Notes: generated from the letters alone by a model not told the origin. Positions 26,503-35,595 are shown, counted from the stretch's first letter. The stretch is 64,000 bases of DNA from Ottowia sp. (GCF_016703145.1 NZ_JADJCO010000005.1:992001-1056000), one strand, 5' to 3'. Numbers and translations: made by a program.

Positions 26503-27027
26503 ATGGAAATCAACTCACCGTGCGTCGTCGCCCTCGCCTGGACGCTCCAGGACAGCTTGGGCGAGACGCTGGACGAACTGCAGGAGCCGGTGGAGTTCCT
26601 GGTCGGCGGCGGCGACCTGCTGCCCGCCATCGACGCCGCGCTGCAGGGCCACGAGGCCGGGGCCACACTGCACCTGAACCTGGAGCCCAAGGATGCGTTC
26701 GGCGACTACGATGAGAAGCTGGTCCTGCTGGCGCCGCGCGATCAGCTCCCCGAGGGTATCGAGGAAGGCATGCTGCTGGAAGCCGGCTCGCTGCCCGCCG
26801 GCGTGGCCGACGGGGTGCCGCCCAACACCTTGTGCACCGTCACCGACATCTACCCCGAGCACGTCGTGCTGGACGGCAACCACCCGCTGGCGGGCATCGC
26901 GCTGCGCCTGCGCCTGAAGGTGGAGCAGGTGCGCGAAGCCACCGTGGACGAGGTCGGCCGGGGCAGCGCCGGCACCGGGTTCTTCCAGCTCCAGCCGATG
27001 GCGCCAGGCGGCACCCAGATCCACTGA
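26503..27027 (+). CDS. FKBP-type peptidyl-prolyl isomerase, SlyD-like
   Basis: 174 residues. N-terminal half-FKBP motif with DSLGETLDELQEPVEFLVGG and LLPAIDAALQGHEAG, then the insert-in-flap domain (DAFGDYDEKLVLLAPRDQLP) and return to FKBP (HPLAGIALRLRLKVEQVREA). SlyD-like enzymes isomerise Xaa-Pro bonds and act as chaperones. The metal-binding His-rich tail of E. coli SlyD is absent; the C-terminus ends GGTQIH. A GC-rich hairpin follows. Confidence 0.88.
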   Translation: MEINSPCVVALAWTLQDSLGETLDELQEPVEFLVGGGDLLPAIDAALQGHEAGATLHLNLEPKDAFGDYDEKLVLLAPRDQLPEGIEEGMLLEAGSLPAGVADGVPPNTLCTVTDIYPEHVVLDGNHPLAGIALRLRLKVEQVREATVDEVGRGSAGTGFFQLQPMAPGGTQIH

Positions 27028-27039
27028 CGCCACGATGAC

Positions 27040-27064
27040 CAACGGCGCCCTCGGGCGCCGTTGT
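27040..27064 (+). terminator. Hairpin after the FKBP gene
   Basis: AACGGCGCC pairs with GGGCGCCGTT around a short loop. The T-rich tail is weak (TTGTCGTTC), so termination may be modest. Confidence 0.5.
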
Positions 27065-27084
27065 CGTTCATGCCGTGGGATCAA

Positions 27085-27569
27085 TCAGCGATAGAGCTGG
27101 TTGCCGTCCACGCGCACGCGGTCGCCGATCTGCACGTTGGGCGGCTGGGCGTAGTCGAATGCGCGCGCGGACCCGTTGTCGAACTGCACGGTCACGCGGT
27201 AGATCTCCTGGCCGCCGCCCCCGCCCATGTTCTGCTCCAGCGCGCGGCCGATGAGCGCGCCGCCGACCACGCCGGCGACCGTCGCCGCGGCGCGTCCGCT
27301 GCCGCCGCCGACCTGATTGCCCGCCAGACCACCGACCGCACCGCCGATGACCGCGCCGGCCACGCCCCTGGACTGGCCGCCGCGCAGGTACTCGACATTC
27401 GACACCCGGCCGTAGTTGCCGTAGGCTTGATTGCCCGGATAGTTGTTGCTGGGGTAGCCGCTCGGGTAGTTGCCGCCGACCGGCTGGCCCCCGGGGCTGC
27501 GCAGGCCACCAGCGCGCCCGCGATGCTGAGCACGGCGATGGAAGAAACCAGACGTTGTTTGATTTGCAT
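27085..27569 (-). pseudogene. Glycine-zipper 2TM lipoprotein, frameshifted
   Basis: The signal peptide MQIKQRLVSSIAVLSIAGAL-VAC (lipobox) is in one frame; the mature part GGQPVGGNYPSGYP, GAVIGGAVGGLAGNQVGGGS, GVVGGALIGRALEQ and the beta tail RVTVQFDNGSARAFDYAQPP are in another. Adding one G in the G5 run after the lipobox (near 27497) would join them. The family (Rickettsia 17-kDa antigen / glycine zipper) is an outer-membrane lipoprotein of unclear role. It may be a real pseudogene, a homopolymer error, or slipped-strand variation. Confidence 0.75.
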
Positions 27570-27715
27570 GACGATTCTCCTGAATGCAAGCGCTGGTGCT
27601 GTAAGCGCCTTCCTGGATTAACGCATCGATGCCCGGAGGCAAGGGCGTCCAAAACGTAAAGTCGGCGCCCCCGACGCTTCAAATGGTAAGCCGGCGCCGC
27701 GCCCCGTCGGTCTCG

Positions 27716-28162
27716 TCATGCGCGGCCGGTGGAGCCGTAGCCGCCCTCTCCGCGCACCGAGGGCGGAAATTCATCGACGAGGTTGAACTCGGCCTGCGCC
27801 ACCGGCACGATCACCAGTTGCGCGATGCGCTCCATCGGCGCGATCGTGAACGCCGTGGCGCTGCGGTTCCAGGCGCTGACCATGAGCTGCCCCTGGTAGT
27901 CGCTGTCGATCAGCCCCACCAGGTTGCCCAGCACGATGCCATGCTTGTGCCCCAGCCCCGAGCGCGGCAGGATCAGCGCCGCGTAGCCGGCGTCGGCCAG
28001 GTGGATGGCCAGGCCCGTGGGCACCAGTTGCCACGCATTGGGCGCCAGCGTCAGGGGCGCGTCGAGGCAGGCGCGCAGGTCCAGTCCCGCGCTGCCGGGC
28101 GTGGCGTAGGCGGGCAGGCTGGCGCGCAGGCGCTCGTCGAGGATCTTGACGTCGAGCTTCAT
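27716..28162 (-). CDS. dut: dUTP diphosphatase
   Basis: 148 residues with all five trimeric dUTPase motifs: GSAGLDLRACLD, LPRSGLGHKHG, GLIDSDYQGQLMV, ERIAQLVIVP and the C-terminal RGEGGYGSTG. It hydrolyses dUTP to dUMP and pyrophosphate, limiting uracil in DNA and feeding dTMP synthesis. The ATG overlaps the coaBC stop (ATGA), so coaBC and dut are coupled, a pairing common in proteobacteria. Confidence 0.97.
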   Translation of the reverse strand: MKLDVKILDERLRASLPAYATPGSAGLDLRACLDAPLTLAPNAWQLVPTGLAIHLADAGYAALILPRSGLGHKHGIVLGNLVGLIDSDYQGQLMVSAWNRSATAFTIAPMERIAQLVIVPVAQAEFNLVDEFPPSVRGEGGYGSTGRA

Positions 28163-29400
28163 GCCGCGAACCCCGACACCCGGCGCGCGATCTCGGCCAC
28201 CAGTTGCTGCGCCAGCACGCGCTTGCTGGCGCGCGGCAGATCGCTCACGCCCTCATCGTCGACCAGCAGCAGCGCGTTGTCGTCCTTGCCGAAGGTGGCC
28301 GGCCCGATGTTGGCCACCAGCAGCGGCACGCCCTTGCGCACGCGCTTGGCCTGGGCGTTGGCCTGCAGGTCCTGGCTCTCGGCCGCGAAGCCTACACAGA
28401 ACAGCTCGCCCGACTGCGCGCGCGGCGAATGCGCGATCTCGGCCAGGATGTCCGGGTTCTCGACAAAGCCGAGCTGCGGCGCCTCGCCGGAACCGTCCTT
28501 CTTGATCTTGTGCGCCGCCGCCGTCGCCGGGCGCCAGTCCGCCACCGCCGCGGTTGCTATGAAAATATGAGCAGACTGCGCAATATCCACGCCGGCTTCA
28601 TGCATATCCAGTGCTGAAACCACGTCGATGCGCCGCACGCCGCGGGGCGTCGGCAGCGACACCGGGCCGGCGATCAGCGTCACCTCCGCGCCCGCCTCGC
28701 GCGCCGCGCGCGCCACGGCGAAGCCCATCTTGCCGCTGGACAGGTTGGTGATGCCCCGCACCGGGTCGATGGCCTCGAACGTGGGCCCCGCCGTCACCAG
28801 CACGCGCTGGCCGGCCAGCACCTTGGGCGTGAAGAAGGCGATCAGCTCATCGGCCAGCTCCCGTGCCTCCAGCATGCGGCCATCGCCCGTCTCGCCGCAG
28901 GCCTGGTCGCCGCAGGCCACGCCCAGCACGGTGGCGCCGTCGGCGACGATCTGCGCCAGGTTGCGCTGCGTCGCCGGGTGCGCCCACATCTCGCGGTTCA
29001 TGGCCGGCGCGATGAGCAGCGGCACGCGCTCGATGGGGCGCGCCAGGCACATCAGCGGCAGCAGCTCGCCCGCCCGCCCCTGCGCCAGCTGCGCGATGAA
29101 GTCGGCGCTGGCCGGCGCGACGATGAGGGCGTCGGCCTCGCGGCTCAGGTTGATGTGCGCCATGTTGTTGCCGGGCCGCGCGTCCCACTGCGACACGTAG
29201 ACCGGCCGGCCGGACAGCGCCTGCATGGCCACCGGCGTGATGAACTGGCAGGCCGCCTCGGTCATCACCACCTGCACGCTGGCGCCGGCCTTGACCAGCA
29301 GCCGGCAAAGCTCGGCGGCCTTGAAGCAGGCGGCCCCGCCCGACAGCCCCAGCACGATGTGGCGGCCCTGCAGCTCGCCGGCGACGTCGTTGGTATTCAT
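28159..29400 (-). CDS. coaBC: Bifunctional phosphopantothenoylcysteine decarboxylase / phosphopantothenate--cysteine ligase
   Basis: 413 residues. CoaC domain (1-190): IVLGLSGGAACFKAAELCRL, APAMNREMWAHPATQRNL and GRMLEARELADEL, with FMN. CoaB domain: VLVTAGPTFEAIDPVRGITN, LSSGKMGFAVARAAREAGAE and KIKKDG. The two steps convert 4'-phosphopantothenate to 4'-phosphopantetheine in CoA synthesis. Residues about 261-282 are encoded by a dispersed element, just before the conserved IFIATAAVADWRP. Divergent from pyrG. Confidence 0.95.
   Translation of the reverse strand: MNTNDVAGELQGRHIVLGLSGGAACFKAAELCRLLVKAGASVQVVMTEAACQFITPVAMQALSGRPVYVSQWDARPGNNMAHINLSREADALIVAPASADFIAQLAQGRAGELLPLMCLARPIERVPLLIAPAMNREMWAHPATQRNLAQIVADGATVLGVACGDQACGETGDGRMLEARELADELIAFFTPKVLAGQRVLVTAGPTFEAIDPVRGITNLSSGKMGFAVARAAREAGAEVTLIAGPVSLPTPRGVRRIDVVSALDMHEAGVDIAQSAHIFIATAAVADWRPATAAAHKIKKDGSGEAPQLGFVENPDILAEIAHSPRAQSGELFCVGFAAESQDLQANAQAKRVRKGVPLLVANIGPATFGKDDNALLLVDDEGVSDLPRASKRVLAQQLVAEIARRVSGFAA
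28554..28619 (+). repeat. Dispersed element, copy 4, in frame inside coaBC
   Basis: GTTGCTATGAAAATATGAGC, then TGCGCAATATCCACGCCGGC is one of the closest matches to the core. The gene reads it antisense, without stops, as part of ALDMHEAGVDIAQSAH. Confidence 0.65.
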
Positions 29401-29479
29401 GGCGCGCAATGTAGCAAAAGGAGCGGCTTCTATAATCGGCATTTCCCACCGAGCGGAGGTCTTCGGCCTCCGTCCTGAC

Positions 29480-31170
29480 ATGACCAAATTCGTCTTCGTC
29501 ACCGGCGGTGTGGTGTCTTCCCTGGGCAAGGGAATCGCCTCGGCCTCCCTGGCCGCGATCCTCGAATCGCGCGGCCTCAAAGTCACCCTGATCAAGCTCG
29601 ACCCGTACATCAACGTGGACCCGGGCACCATGTCGCCCTTCCAGCACGGCGAGGTCTTCGTCACCGACGACGGCGCCGAGACCGACCTGGACCTGGGCCA
29701 CTACGAACGCTTCATCACCACCCGGATGCGGCGCGCCAACAACTTCACCACCGGCCAAATTTACAAGAGCGTGCTCGAGAAGGAGAGCGCCGCGGCGACT
29801 ACCTGGGCAAGACGGTGCAGGTGATCCCGCACGTCACCAACGAGATCCAGGAGTACATCAAGCGCGGCGCCGGCTTCGGCACCGCCGGCGCGGCGGACGT
29901 GGCCATCGTCGAGATCGGCGGCACGGTGGGCGACATCGAGTCGCTGCCCTTCCTGGAGGCCGTGCGCCAGCTCAGCCTCAAGCTGGGCCCCAACCACAGC
30001 GCCTTCGTGCACCTGACCTACCTGCCGTGGATCGCGGCCGCGGGCGAGCTCAAGACCAAACCGACGCAGCACACGGTGCAGAAGCTGCGCGAAATCGGCA
30101 TCCAGCCCGACGCGCTGCTGTGCCGCGCCGACCGGCGCATCCCCGCCGAGGAGCGCGAGAAGATCAGCCTGTTCACCAACGTGGCCGAATGGGGCGTGAT
30201 CAGCATGTGGGACGTGGACACCATCTACAAGGTGCCGCGCATGCTGCACGAGCAGGGCCTGGACGGCCTGATCTGCGACAAGCTGCGCCTGAACACCCCG
30301 CCGGCCAGCCTGCAGCGCTGGGACGCGCTGGTGCACGAGGTGGAGCACCCGCAGCGCGAGGTGACCATCGCCATGGTGGGCAAGTACGTCGACCTGTCGG
30401 ACAGCTACAAGTCAGTCAACGAGGCGCTGCGCCACGCCGGCATGCAAAGCCATGCGCGCGTGGTCATCGACCACGTCGATTCCGAGACCATCACCCCCGC
30501 CACCGTGGCGCAACTGGCCCGCTACGACGCCATCCTGGTGCCCGGCGGCTTCGGCGAGCGCGGCGTGGAAGGCAAGATCGCCACCGCCCGCTTCGCGCGC
30601 GAGCACCGCGTACCCTACCTCGGCATCTGCCTGGGCATGCAGGTGGCCACCATCGAGTACGCCCGCCACGTCTGCGGACTGGAAGGCGCCAACAGCACCG
30701 AATTCGACGCCGGCTGCGCGCACCCCGTCATCGCCCTCATCACCGAGTGGAAGGACAAGGACGGCAGCATCCAGAAGCGCGACGCCGGCTCCGACCTGGG
30801 CGGCACCATGCGCCTGGGCGCGCAAAGCTCCGACGTGCTGCCCGGCACGCTGGCCCACCACATCTACGGCGACGTGGTGACCGAGCGCCACCGCCACCGC
30901 TACGAGGCCAACGTGAACTACCTCGGCCAGTTGCGCGACGCGGGCCTGGTCATCTCCGCGCTGACCCAGCGCGAGCACCTGACCGAGATCGTCGAGCTGC
31001 CCCAGAGCGTCCATCCGTGGTTCATCGGCGTGCAGTTCCACCCCGAGTTCAAGAGCAAGCCCTGGGACGGCCACCCGCTGTTCAACGCCTTCATCCGGGC
31101 GGCGCTGGAGCACCAGGCCGCCCGCGCGGGGCAGGATGGCGCCGGCAAGAACCTGAAGGTCGTGGCATGA
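29480..31170 (+). pseudogene. pyrG: CTP synthase, with a two-base insertion
   Basis: The synthetase domain starts MTKFVFVTGGVVSSLGKGIA and runs to IYKSVLEKE; then AG is inserted (GGAGAG, about 29784-29787) and the frame moves, resuming as RRGDYLGKTVQ-type sequence and QVIPHVTNEIQEYIKRGAGF. The glutaminase domain is intact, with nucleophile Cys in YLGICLGMQVATIEYAR. Removing two bases gives a normal 562-residue enzyme that makes CTP from UTP and glutamine. Because this gene is usually essential, an assembly error is likely. Followed by kdsA and eno as usual. Confidence 0.9.
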
Positions 31171-31252
31171 GCGCAGCGCCGAGCCGCCTCAAGCCAGCGA
31201 CGGCCCCCTCGGGGGGCAGCGAAGACACGAAGTGCGAAGCGTGGGGGCTGAC
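31171..31252 (+). repeat. GC-rich spacer repeat, second family
   Basis: The pyrG-kdsA spacer contains CGGCCCCCTCGGGGGGCAGC and GCGAAGCGTGGGGGCTGAC, a C-run/G-run hairpin unit also recognisable in the purM-permease spacer. It resembles intergenic repeats often seen in Burkholderiales. Confidence 0.45.
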
Positions 31253-32110
31253 ATGAAACTGTGCGGCTTCGAGATCGGGCTGGATCGCCCCTTCTTCCTC
31301 ATCGCCGGCCCCTGCGTGGTCGAGTCAGAGCAGTTGCAGATGGACGTGGCGGGCCAGCTCAAGGACATCACGGCATCCCTGGGCATCCCCTTCATCTTCA
31401 AGAGCAGCTACGACAAGGCCAACCGCTCCAGCGGCGCCAGCTTCCGCGGCCCCGGCATGGACAAGGGCCTGGAGATCCTGGCGGCCGTCAAGCGCGAACT
31501 GAACCTGCCCGTGCTAACCGACGTGCACACCGAGGCCGAGATTCCCGCCGTCGCGCAGGTGGTGGACGTACTGCAGACGCCCGCCTTCCTGTGCCGGCAG
31601 ACCGACTTCATCCGCGCCGTGGCGCAGTCGGGCAAGCCGGTCAACATCAAGAAGGGCCAGTTCCTCGCGCCCGGCGACATGAAGAACGTGATCCAGAAGG
31701 CCCGCGACGCCGCGCGGGAAGCCGGCCTGCCCGAGGACAGCTTCATGGCCTGCGAGCGCGGCGCCAGCTTCGGCTACAACAACCTCGTCTCCGACATGCG
31801 CAGCCTGGCCATCATGCGCGAGACCGGCGCGCCCGTGGTGTTCGACGCCACGCACAGCGTCCAGTTGCCCGGCGGCCAGGGCACCAGCAGCGGCGGCCAG
31901 CGCGAGATGGTGCCGGTGCTGGCGCGCGCCGCGGTCGCCGTGGGCGTGGCCGGCCTGTTCATGGAAACGCACCCCGACCCGGCCAGGGCGTTGTCCGACG
32001 GCCCCAATGCCGTGCCGCTCAAGCACATGAAGGCGCTGCTCGAAACCCTGCTCGCGCTCGACCAGGTCGCCAAGCGCCAACCCTTCCTCGAAAACGATTT
32101 CTCAGCCTAA
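31253..32110 (+). CDS. kdsA: 3-deoxy-8-phosphooctulonate synthase
   Basis: 285 residues: FFLIAGPCVVESEQLQMDVA, FIFKSSYDKANRSSGASFRG, CERGASFGYNNLVSDMRSLA and DATHSVQLPGGQGTSSGGQR are the conserved PEP and arabinose 5-phosphate sites. It makes KDO 8-phosphate for lipopolysaccharide. The start at MKLCGFEIG follows the GC-rich repeat. Part of the conserved pyrG-kdsA-eno-ftsB order. Confidence 0.97.
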   Translation: MKLCGFEIGLDRPFFLIAGPCVVESEQLQMDVAGQLKDITASLGIPFIFKSSYDKANRSSGASFRGPGMDKGLEILAAVKRELNLPVLTDVHTEAEIPAVAQVVDVLQTPAFLCRQTDFIRAVAQSGKPVNIKKGQFLAPGDMKNVIQKARDAAREAGLPEDSFMACERGASFGYNNLVSDMRSLAIMRETGAPVVFDATHSVQLPGGQGTSSGGQREMVPVLARAAVAVGVAGLFMETHPDPARALSDGPNAVPLKHMKALLETLLALDQVAKRQPFLENDFSA

Positions 32111-32124
32111 GGAACCCTTGCACC

Positions 32125-32415
32125 ATGCCCAGCGGCTACATCATCGCCAACGTCAGCGTCACCAACCCCCAGCAGTACGAGGACTACAAGAAGTGGTCCA
32201 CCGAGGCCTTCCGCGTGCACGGCGCCGAAATCTGCGTGCGCGGCGGCCAGGTGGAGGTGCTGGAGGGTGACTGGCGGCCCGAGCGCCTGGTGGTGGCCAG
32301 GTTCCCCAGCTTCGCGGCGGCCAAGGCCTTCTACGACTCGGCCGAGTACCTGCGCGCGCGCCAGGCCCGCGAAGGCGCGGCCATCATGCGCATGGTGGTG
32401 GTCGAGGGACTGTAG
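32125..32415 (+). CDS. DUF1330 domain protein
   Basis: 96 residues, MPSGYIIANVSVTNPQQYED, then RGGQVEVLEGDWRPERLVVA and FPSFAAAKAFYDSAEYLRAR: a complete DUF1330 (dimeric alpha-beta barrel) protein. The function of the family is unknown. It lies 14 bp after kdsA and is probably cotranscribed; a dispersed repeat separates it from eno. Confidence 0.88.
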   Translation: MPSGYIIANVSVTNPQQYEDYKKWSTEAFRVHGAEICVRGGQVEVLEGDWRPERLVVARFPSFAAAKAFYDSAEYLRARQAREGAAIMRMVVVEGL

Positions 32416-32431
32416 GCCGCCCAACCCCGAC

Positions 32432-32488
32432 AACTATCAATTCAATAGCTTCTCGCGCAATATCGGCGCGGGCTAGAGCCTGATTTGA
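32432..32488 (+). repeat. Dispersed element, copy 5 (upstream of eno)
   Basis: CAATTCAATAGCTTCTCGCG, then CAATATCGGCGCGGGCTAGA and GCCTGATTTG: a near-consensus copy in a spacer. Confidence 0.7.
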
Positions 32489-32524
32489 CATGAAAACCGG
32501 ATTATTGACTCCAAGGAAACTGCA

Positions 32525-33811
32525 ATGAGTGCCATCGTAGACATCGTCGGCCGCGAAATCCTCGACAGCCGCGGCAACCCCACGGTCGAATGCGACGTGC
32601 TGCTGGAAAGCGGCGTGATGGGCCGCGCCGCCGTGCCCAGCGGCGCGTCCACCGGCTCGCGCGAGGCCATCGAACTGCGCGACGGCGACAAGAAGCGCTA
32701 CCTGGGCAAGGGCGTGCTCAAGGCCGTGGAGCACATCAACACCGAGATCAGCGAGGCCGTGCTGGGCCTGGACGCCTCGGAGCAGGCCTTCCTGGACAAG
32801 ACCCTGATCGACCTGGACGGCACCGACAACAAGGGCCGCCTGGGCGCCAACGCCATGTTGGCCGTGTCGATGGCGGTGGCGCGCGCGGCGGCCGAGGAAT
32901 CGGGCCTGCCGCTGTACCGCTACTTCGGCGGCATGAACGGCTGCCAGTTGCCGGTGCCGATGATGAACGTCATCAACGGTGGCGCGCACGCCAACAACAA
33001 CCTCGACCTGCAGGAGTTCATGATCATCCCCGTGGGCGCGCCCAGCTTCCGCGAGGCGCTGCGCCAGGGTGCCGAGGTGTTCCACGCGCTCAAGAAGATC
33101 ATCCACGACAAGGGCATGAGCGTGGCCGTGGGCGACGAGGGCGGCTTCGCCCCCAACGTCGAGAACCACGAGGCAGCCATCCAGCTCATCCTGCAGGCCA
33201 TTGCCGACGCCGGCTACACCGCTGGCCAGGACATCGTGCTGGGCCTGGACTGCGCCAGCAGCGAGTTCTACAAGGACGGCCAATATGTGCTGGAAGGCGA
33301 AGGCGGCCTGAAGCTGTCGGCCGCGCAGTGGACCGACATGCTGGCCACGTGGGTCGACAAGTACCCCATCATCAGCATCGAGGACGGCATGGCCGAGGGC
33401 GACTGGGACGGCTGGAAGCTGCTGACCGACAAGCTCGGCCAGAAAGTGCAGCTCGTCGGCGACGACCTGTTCGTCACCAACACCAAGATCCTGCAGGAAG
33501 GCATCGACAAGCACATCGCCAACTCGATCCTCATCAAGATCAACCAGATCGGCACCCTGACCGAGACCTTCGCCGCCATCGAGATGGCCAAGCGCGCGGG
33601 CTACACCGCCGTCATCAGCCACCGCTCGGGCGAGACCGAGGACTCAACCATCGCCGACATCGCCGTGGGCCTGAACGCCGGCCAGATCAAGACCGGGTCC
33701 TTGAGCCGGTCCGACCGCATGGCCAAGTACAACCAGTTGCTGCGCATCGAGGAAGACCTGGGCGAGATGGCGCAGTACCCCGGCCGCGCGGCGTTCTACA
33801 ACCTGCGTTGA
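32525..33811 (+). CDS. eno: Enolase
   Basis: 428 residues, normal length. Signature blocks: GREILDSRGNPTVECDVLLE, GVGDEGGFAPN-type sequence AVGDEGGFAPNVENHEAAI, VQLVGDDLFVTNTKILQEGI and ISHRSGETEDSTIADIAVGL. It interconverts 2-phosphoglycerate and phosphoenolpyruvate. The start ATGAGTGCC follows AAGGAAAC. ftsB follows 61 bp downstream. Confidence 0.98.
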   Translation: MSAIVDIVGREILDSRGNPTVECDVLLESGVMGRAAVPSGASTGSREAIELRDGDKKRYLGKGVLKAVEHINTEISEAVLGLDASEQAFLDKTLIDLDGTDNKGRLGANAMLAVSMAVARAAAEESGLPLYRYFGGMNGCQLPVPMMNVINGGAHANNNLDLQEFMIIPVGAPSFREALRQGAEVFHALKKIIHDKGMSVAVGDEGGFAPNVENHEAAIQLILQAIADAGYTAGQDIVLGLDCASSEFYKDGQYVLEGEGGLKLSAAQWTDMLATWVDKYPIISIEDGMAEGDWDGWKLLTDKLGQKVQLVGDDLFVTNTKILQEGIDKHIANSILIKINQIGTLTETFAAIEMAKRAGYTAVISHRSGETEDSTIADIAVGLNAGQIKTGSLSRSDRMAKYNQLLRIEEDLGEMAQYPGRAAFYNLR

Positions 33812-33872
33812 AGCCGCGTCGAAGTTCTATTAAACTCATAGCACCCCGGCCAACCCCAACAATCCATTTAGC

Positions 33873-34148
33873 ATGATCCAGCGCGTCGTTCCCGCCGTCC
33901 TGATCGTGCTGCTGGTCGTGATCCACGCCCAGATGTGGGTCGGCCGCGGCAGCGTGCCCAGCGTGGCGGCGCTGCAGCGCAAGCTGGATCTGCAGAAAGC
34001 CGCCAACGCCCAGGCCAAGCTGGCCAACGATCAGCTCGCGTCCGAGGTGGACGACCTGAAGGCGGGCCTGGGCATCGTCGAGGAGAAGGCCCGCGTGGAG
34101 CTGGGCATGGTGCGGCCCAACGAGATCTTCGTGCAGGTCGCGCGCTGA
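33873..34148 (+). CDS. ftsB: Cell division protein FtsB
   Basis: 91 residues: a single membrane helix VVPAVLIVLLVVIHAQMWVG at the N-terminus, then a leucine-zipper-like coiled coil (LQRKLDLQKAANAQAKLAND) and the conserved EEKARVELGMVRPNEIFVQV. FtsB joins FtsL and FtsQ in the divisome. Position after eno is conserved. It converges on rimM, 25 bp away. Confidence 0.92.
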   Translation: MIQRVVPAVLIVLLVVIHAQMWVGRGSVPSVAALQRKLDLQKAANAQAKLANDQLASEVDDLKAGLGIVEEKARVELGMVRPNEIFVQVAR

Positions 34149-34173
34149 ACCGATGGCGCGCCGAGCCGCGCCG

Positions 34174-34740
34174 TCAATAGTCAGGCTGCCAGTCCACCGT
34201 GATGCGCTTGCCGTCCAGGTCCACCGCATCGACGTAGGCATCGACGAAGGGAATCAGGCGCTCGGCCGGCTGGCCGTCTTGCTGATAGCGCACCACCAGC
34301 ACCTGCTGCGGGCCCGTGGCCATGAGGTCGGCCACCTCGCCCAGCGCCACGCCCTCGCGGTTGACCACCGCCAGGCCGATCAGATCGACCCAGTAGTACT
34401 CGCCCTCGGCCGGCGTCGGAAAGGACGAGCGGGGGATGAAGATGCGCGCGCCCCTCAGCCCCTCGGCGGCGCCGCGGTCGGCGATCTCGTGCGCGCTGGC
34501 AACGACGGCATCGGCGTGGTCGCGGGCCTGCTTGATCGACAGGCGCACCGTGCCAGCGAAGGAGGTCTTGGCGCCGCGCTCAGGTGGCTGCAGGAACCAG
34601 CGCTTGGAAGAAAAAAGCGCCTCGGGCGAGGCGCTGTAGGGCTGGATCTTGATCCAGCCCTGGATGCCCCAGGCGTCCAGCACGCGGCCGACCTCGACCG
34701 CGTCCGCCGGCAGCTCGGCCGGCTCCAGCCCAGGGACCAT
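34174..34740 (-). CDS. rimM: Ribosome maturation factor RimM
   Basis: 188 residues: N-terminal beta barrel (VEVGRVLDAWGIQGWIKIQP), PRC-barrel-like C-domain (YYWVDLIGLAVVNREGVALG, RLIPFVDAYVDAVDLDGKRI). RimM binds S19 and helps 30S maturation. It lies 9 bp after rpsP. trmD and rplS, which usually follow, are absent here; the next gene is convergent ftsB. Confidence 0.95.
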   Translation of the reverse strand: MVPGLEPAELPADAVEVGRVLDAWGIQGWIKIQPYSASPEALFSSKRWFLQPPERGAKTSFAGTVRLSIKQARDHADAVVASAHEIADRGAAEGLRGARIFIPRSSFPTPAEGEYYWVDLIGLAVVNREGVALGEVADLMATGPQQVLVVRYQQDGQPAERLIPFVDAYVDAVDLDGKRITVDWQPDY

Positions 34741-34749
34741 GGCGACGGC

Positions 34750-35010
34750 TTAGGCCGCCGCCGGCGCGGCCTGGGCGGCCTGCTTGATCAGCCGCTCGAC
34801 GGTGGGCGACGGCTGGGCGCCGACGCCGCGCCAGTAGGTCAGGCGGTCCTGGGCGATGCGCAGGCCCTCCTCGCCGCCCTTGGCGCCGGGGTTGTAGAAG
34901 CCGATGCGCTCGATGAAGCGGCCATCGCGGCGCACGCGCTTGTCGGCGACGACGATGCTGTAGAAGGGGCGGGCCTTGGCGCCGCCGCGCGAGAGACGAA
35001 TCACGACCAT
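34750..35010 (-). CDS. rpsP: 30S ribosomal protein S16
   Basis: 86 residues, MVVIRLSRGGAKARPFYSIV, RFIERIGFYNPGAKGGEEGL and RLTYWRGVGAQPSPTVERLI: complete S16. The start is the family start; an upstream extension to 35103 is not conserved. First gene of the rpsP-rimM pair, divergent from the TM2-domain gene. Confidence 0.97.
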   Translation of the reverse strand: MVVIRLSRGGAKARPFYSIVVADKRVRRDGRFIERIGFYNPGAKGGEEGLRIAQDRLTYWRGVGAQPSPTVERLIKQAAQAAPAAA

Positions 35011-35143
35011 GTTGGTTTGAATCCTGTGGGTGGTGGGCCCGGGCGCCGCGCTCTGGCACTGCGCCCAGGTTTCCTTCGATGCTGAGACACGCGACATGGC
35101 CACCCGGCCAGCGACACATCGAAAAGCCTATGATTATAGCCCG

Positions 35144-35590
35144 ATGAAAAACAAGACCTTCGCCACCTGGCTCACCTTCCTGGGCGGCCCGCTCGGGCTG
35201 CACCGCTTCTACCTGCGCGGCCTGGGCGACCTGGCGGGCTGGCTGCTGCCGATTCCCACGGCGCTCGGGCTCTACGGCATCGAGCGGGTGCAGCGCCTGG
35301 GCCAGGACGACCAGTGGAGCTGGCTGCTGATTCCACTGCTGGGCTTCACCATCGCCGGCTGCGCGCTGACGGCCATCGTCTACGGCCTGATGACGCCCGA
35401 GAAGTGGAACGCGCGCTTCAACCCCGGGGCCGCACCCGACGCGCCGCCGGGGCGCACCCACTGGTTCACCGTGGTCGGCATCGCGGCCTCGTTGCTGGTC
35501 GGCACCGCCGTGCTCATGGCCTCGCTCGCCTTCAGCTTCCAGCGCTACTTCGAGTACCAGATCGAGGAAGCGCGCAAGATCTCGCAATGA
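35144..35590 (+). CDS. TM2 domain-containing membrane protein
   Basis: 148 residues. The N-terminal TM2 domain KNKTFATWLTFLGGPLGLHR-FYLRGLGDLAGW gives a hairpin of two helices; two more hydrophobic segments follow (SWLLIPLLGFTIAGCALTAI, TVVGIAASLLVGTAVLMASL), so four membrane helices are likely. The charged C-terminus ends IEEARKISQ. Function unknown. Its promoter lies in the 133-bp divergent spacer with rpsP. Confidence 0.82.
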   Translation: MKNKTFATWLTFLGGPLGLHRFYLRGLGDLAGWLLPIPTALGLYGIERVQRLGQDDQWSWLLIPLLGFTIAGCALTAIVYGLMTPEKWNARFNPGAAPDAPPGRTHWFTVVGIAASLLVGTAVLMASLAFSFQRYFEYQIEEARKISQ

Positions 35591-35595
35591 GCGCC

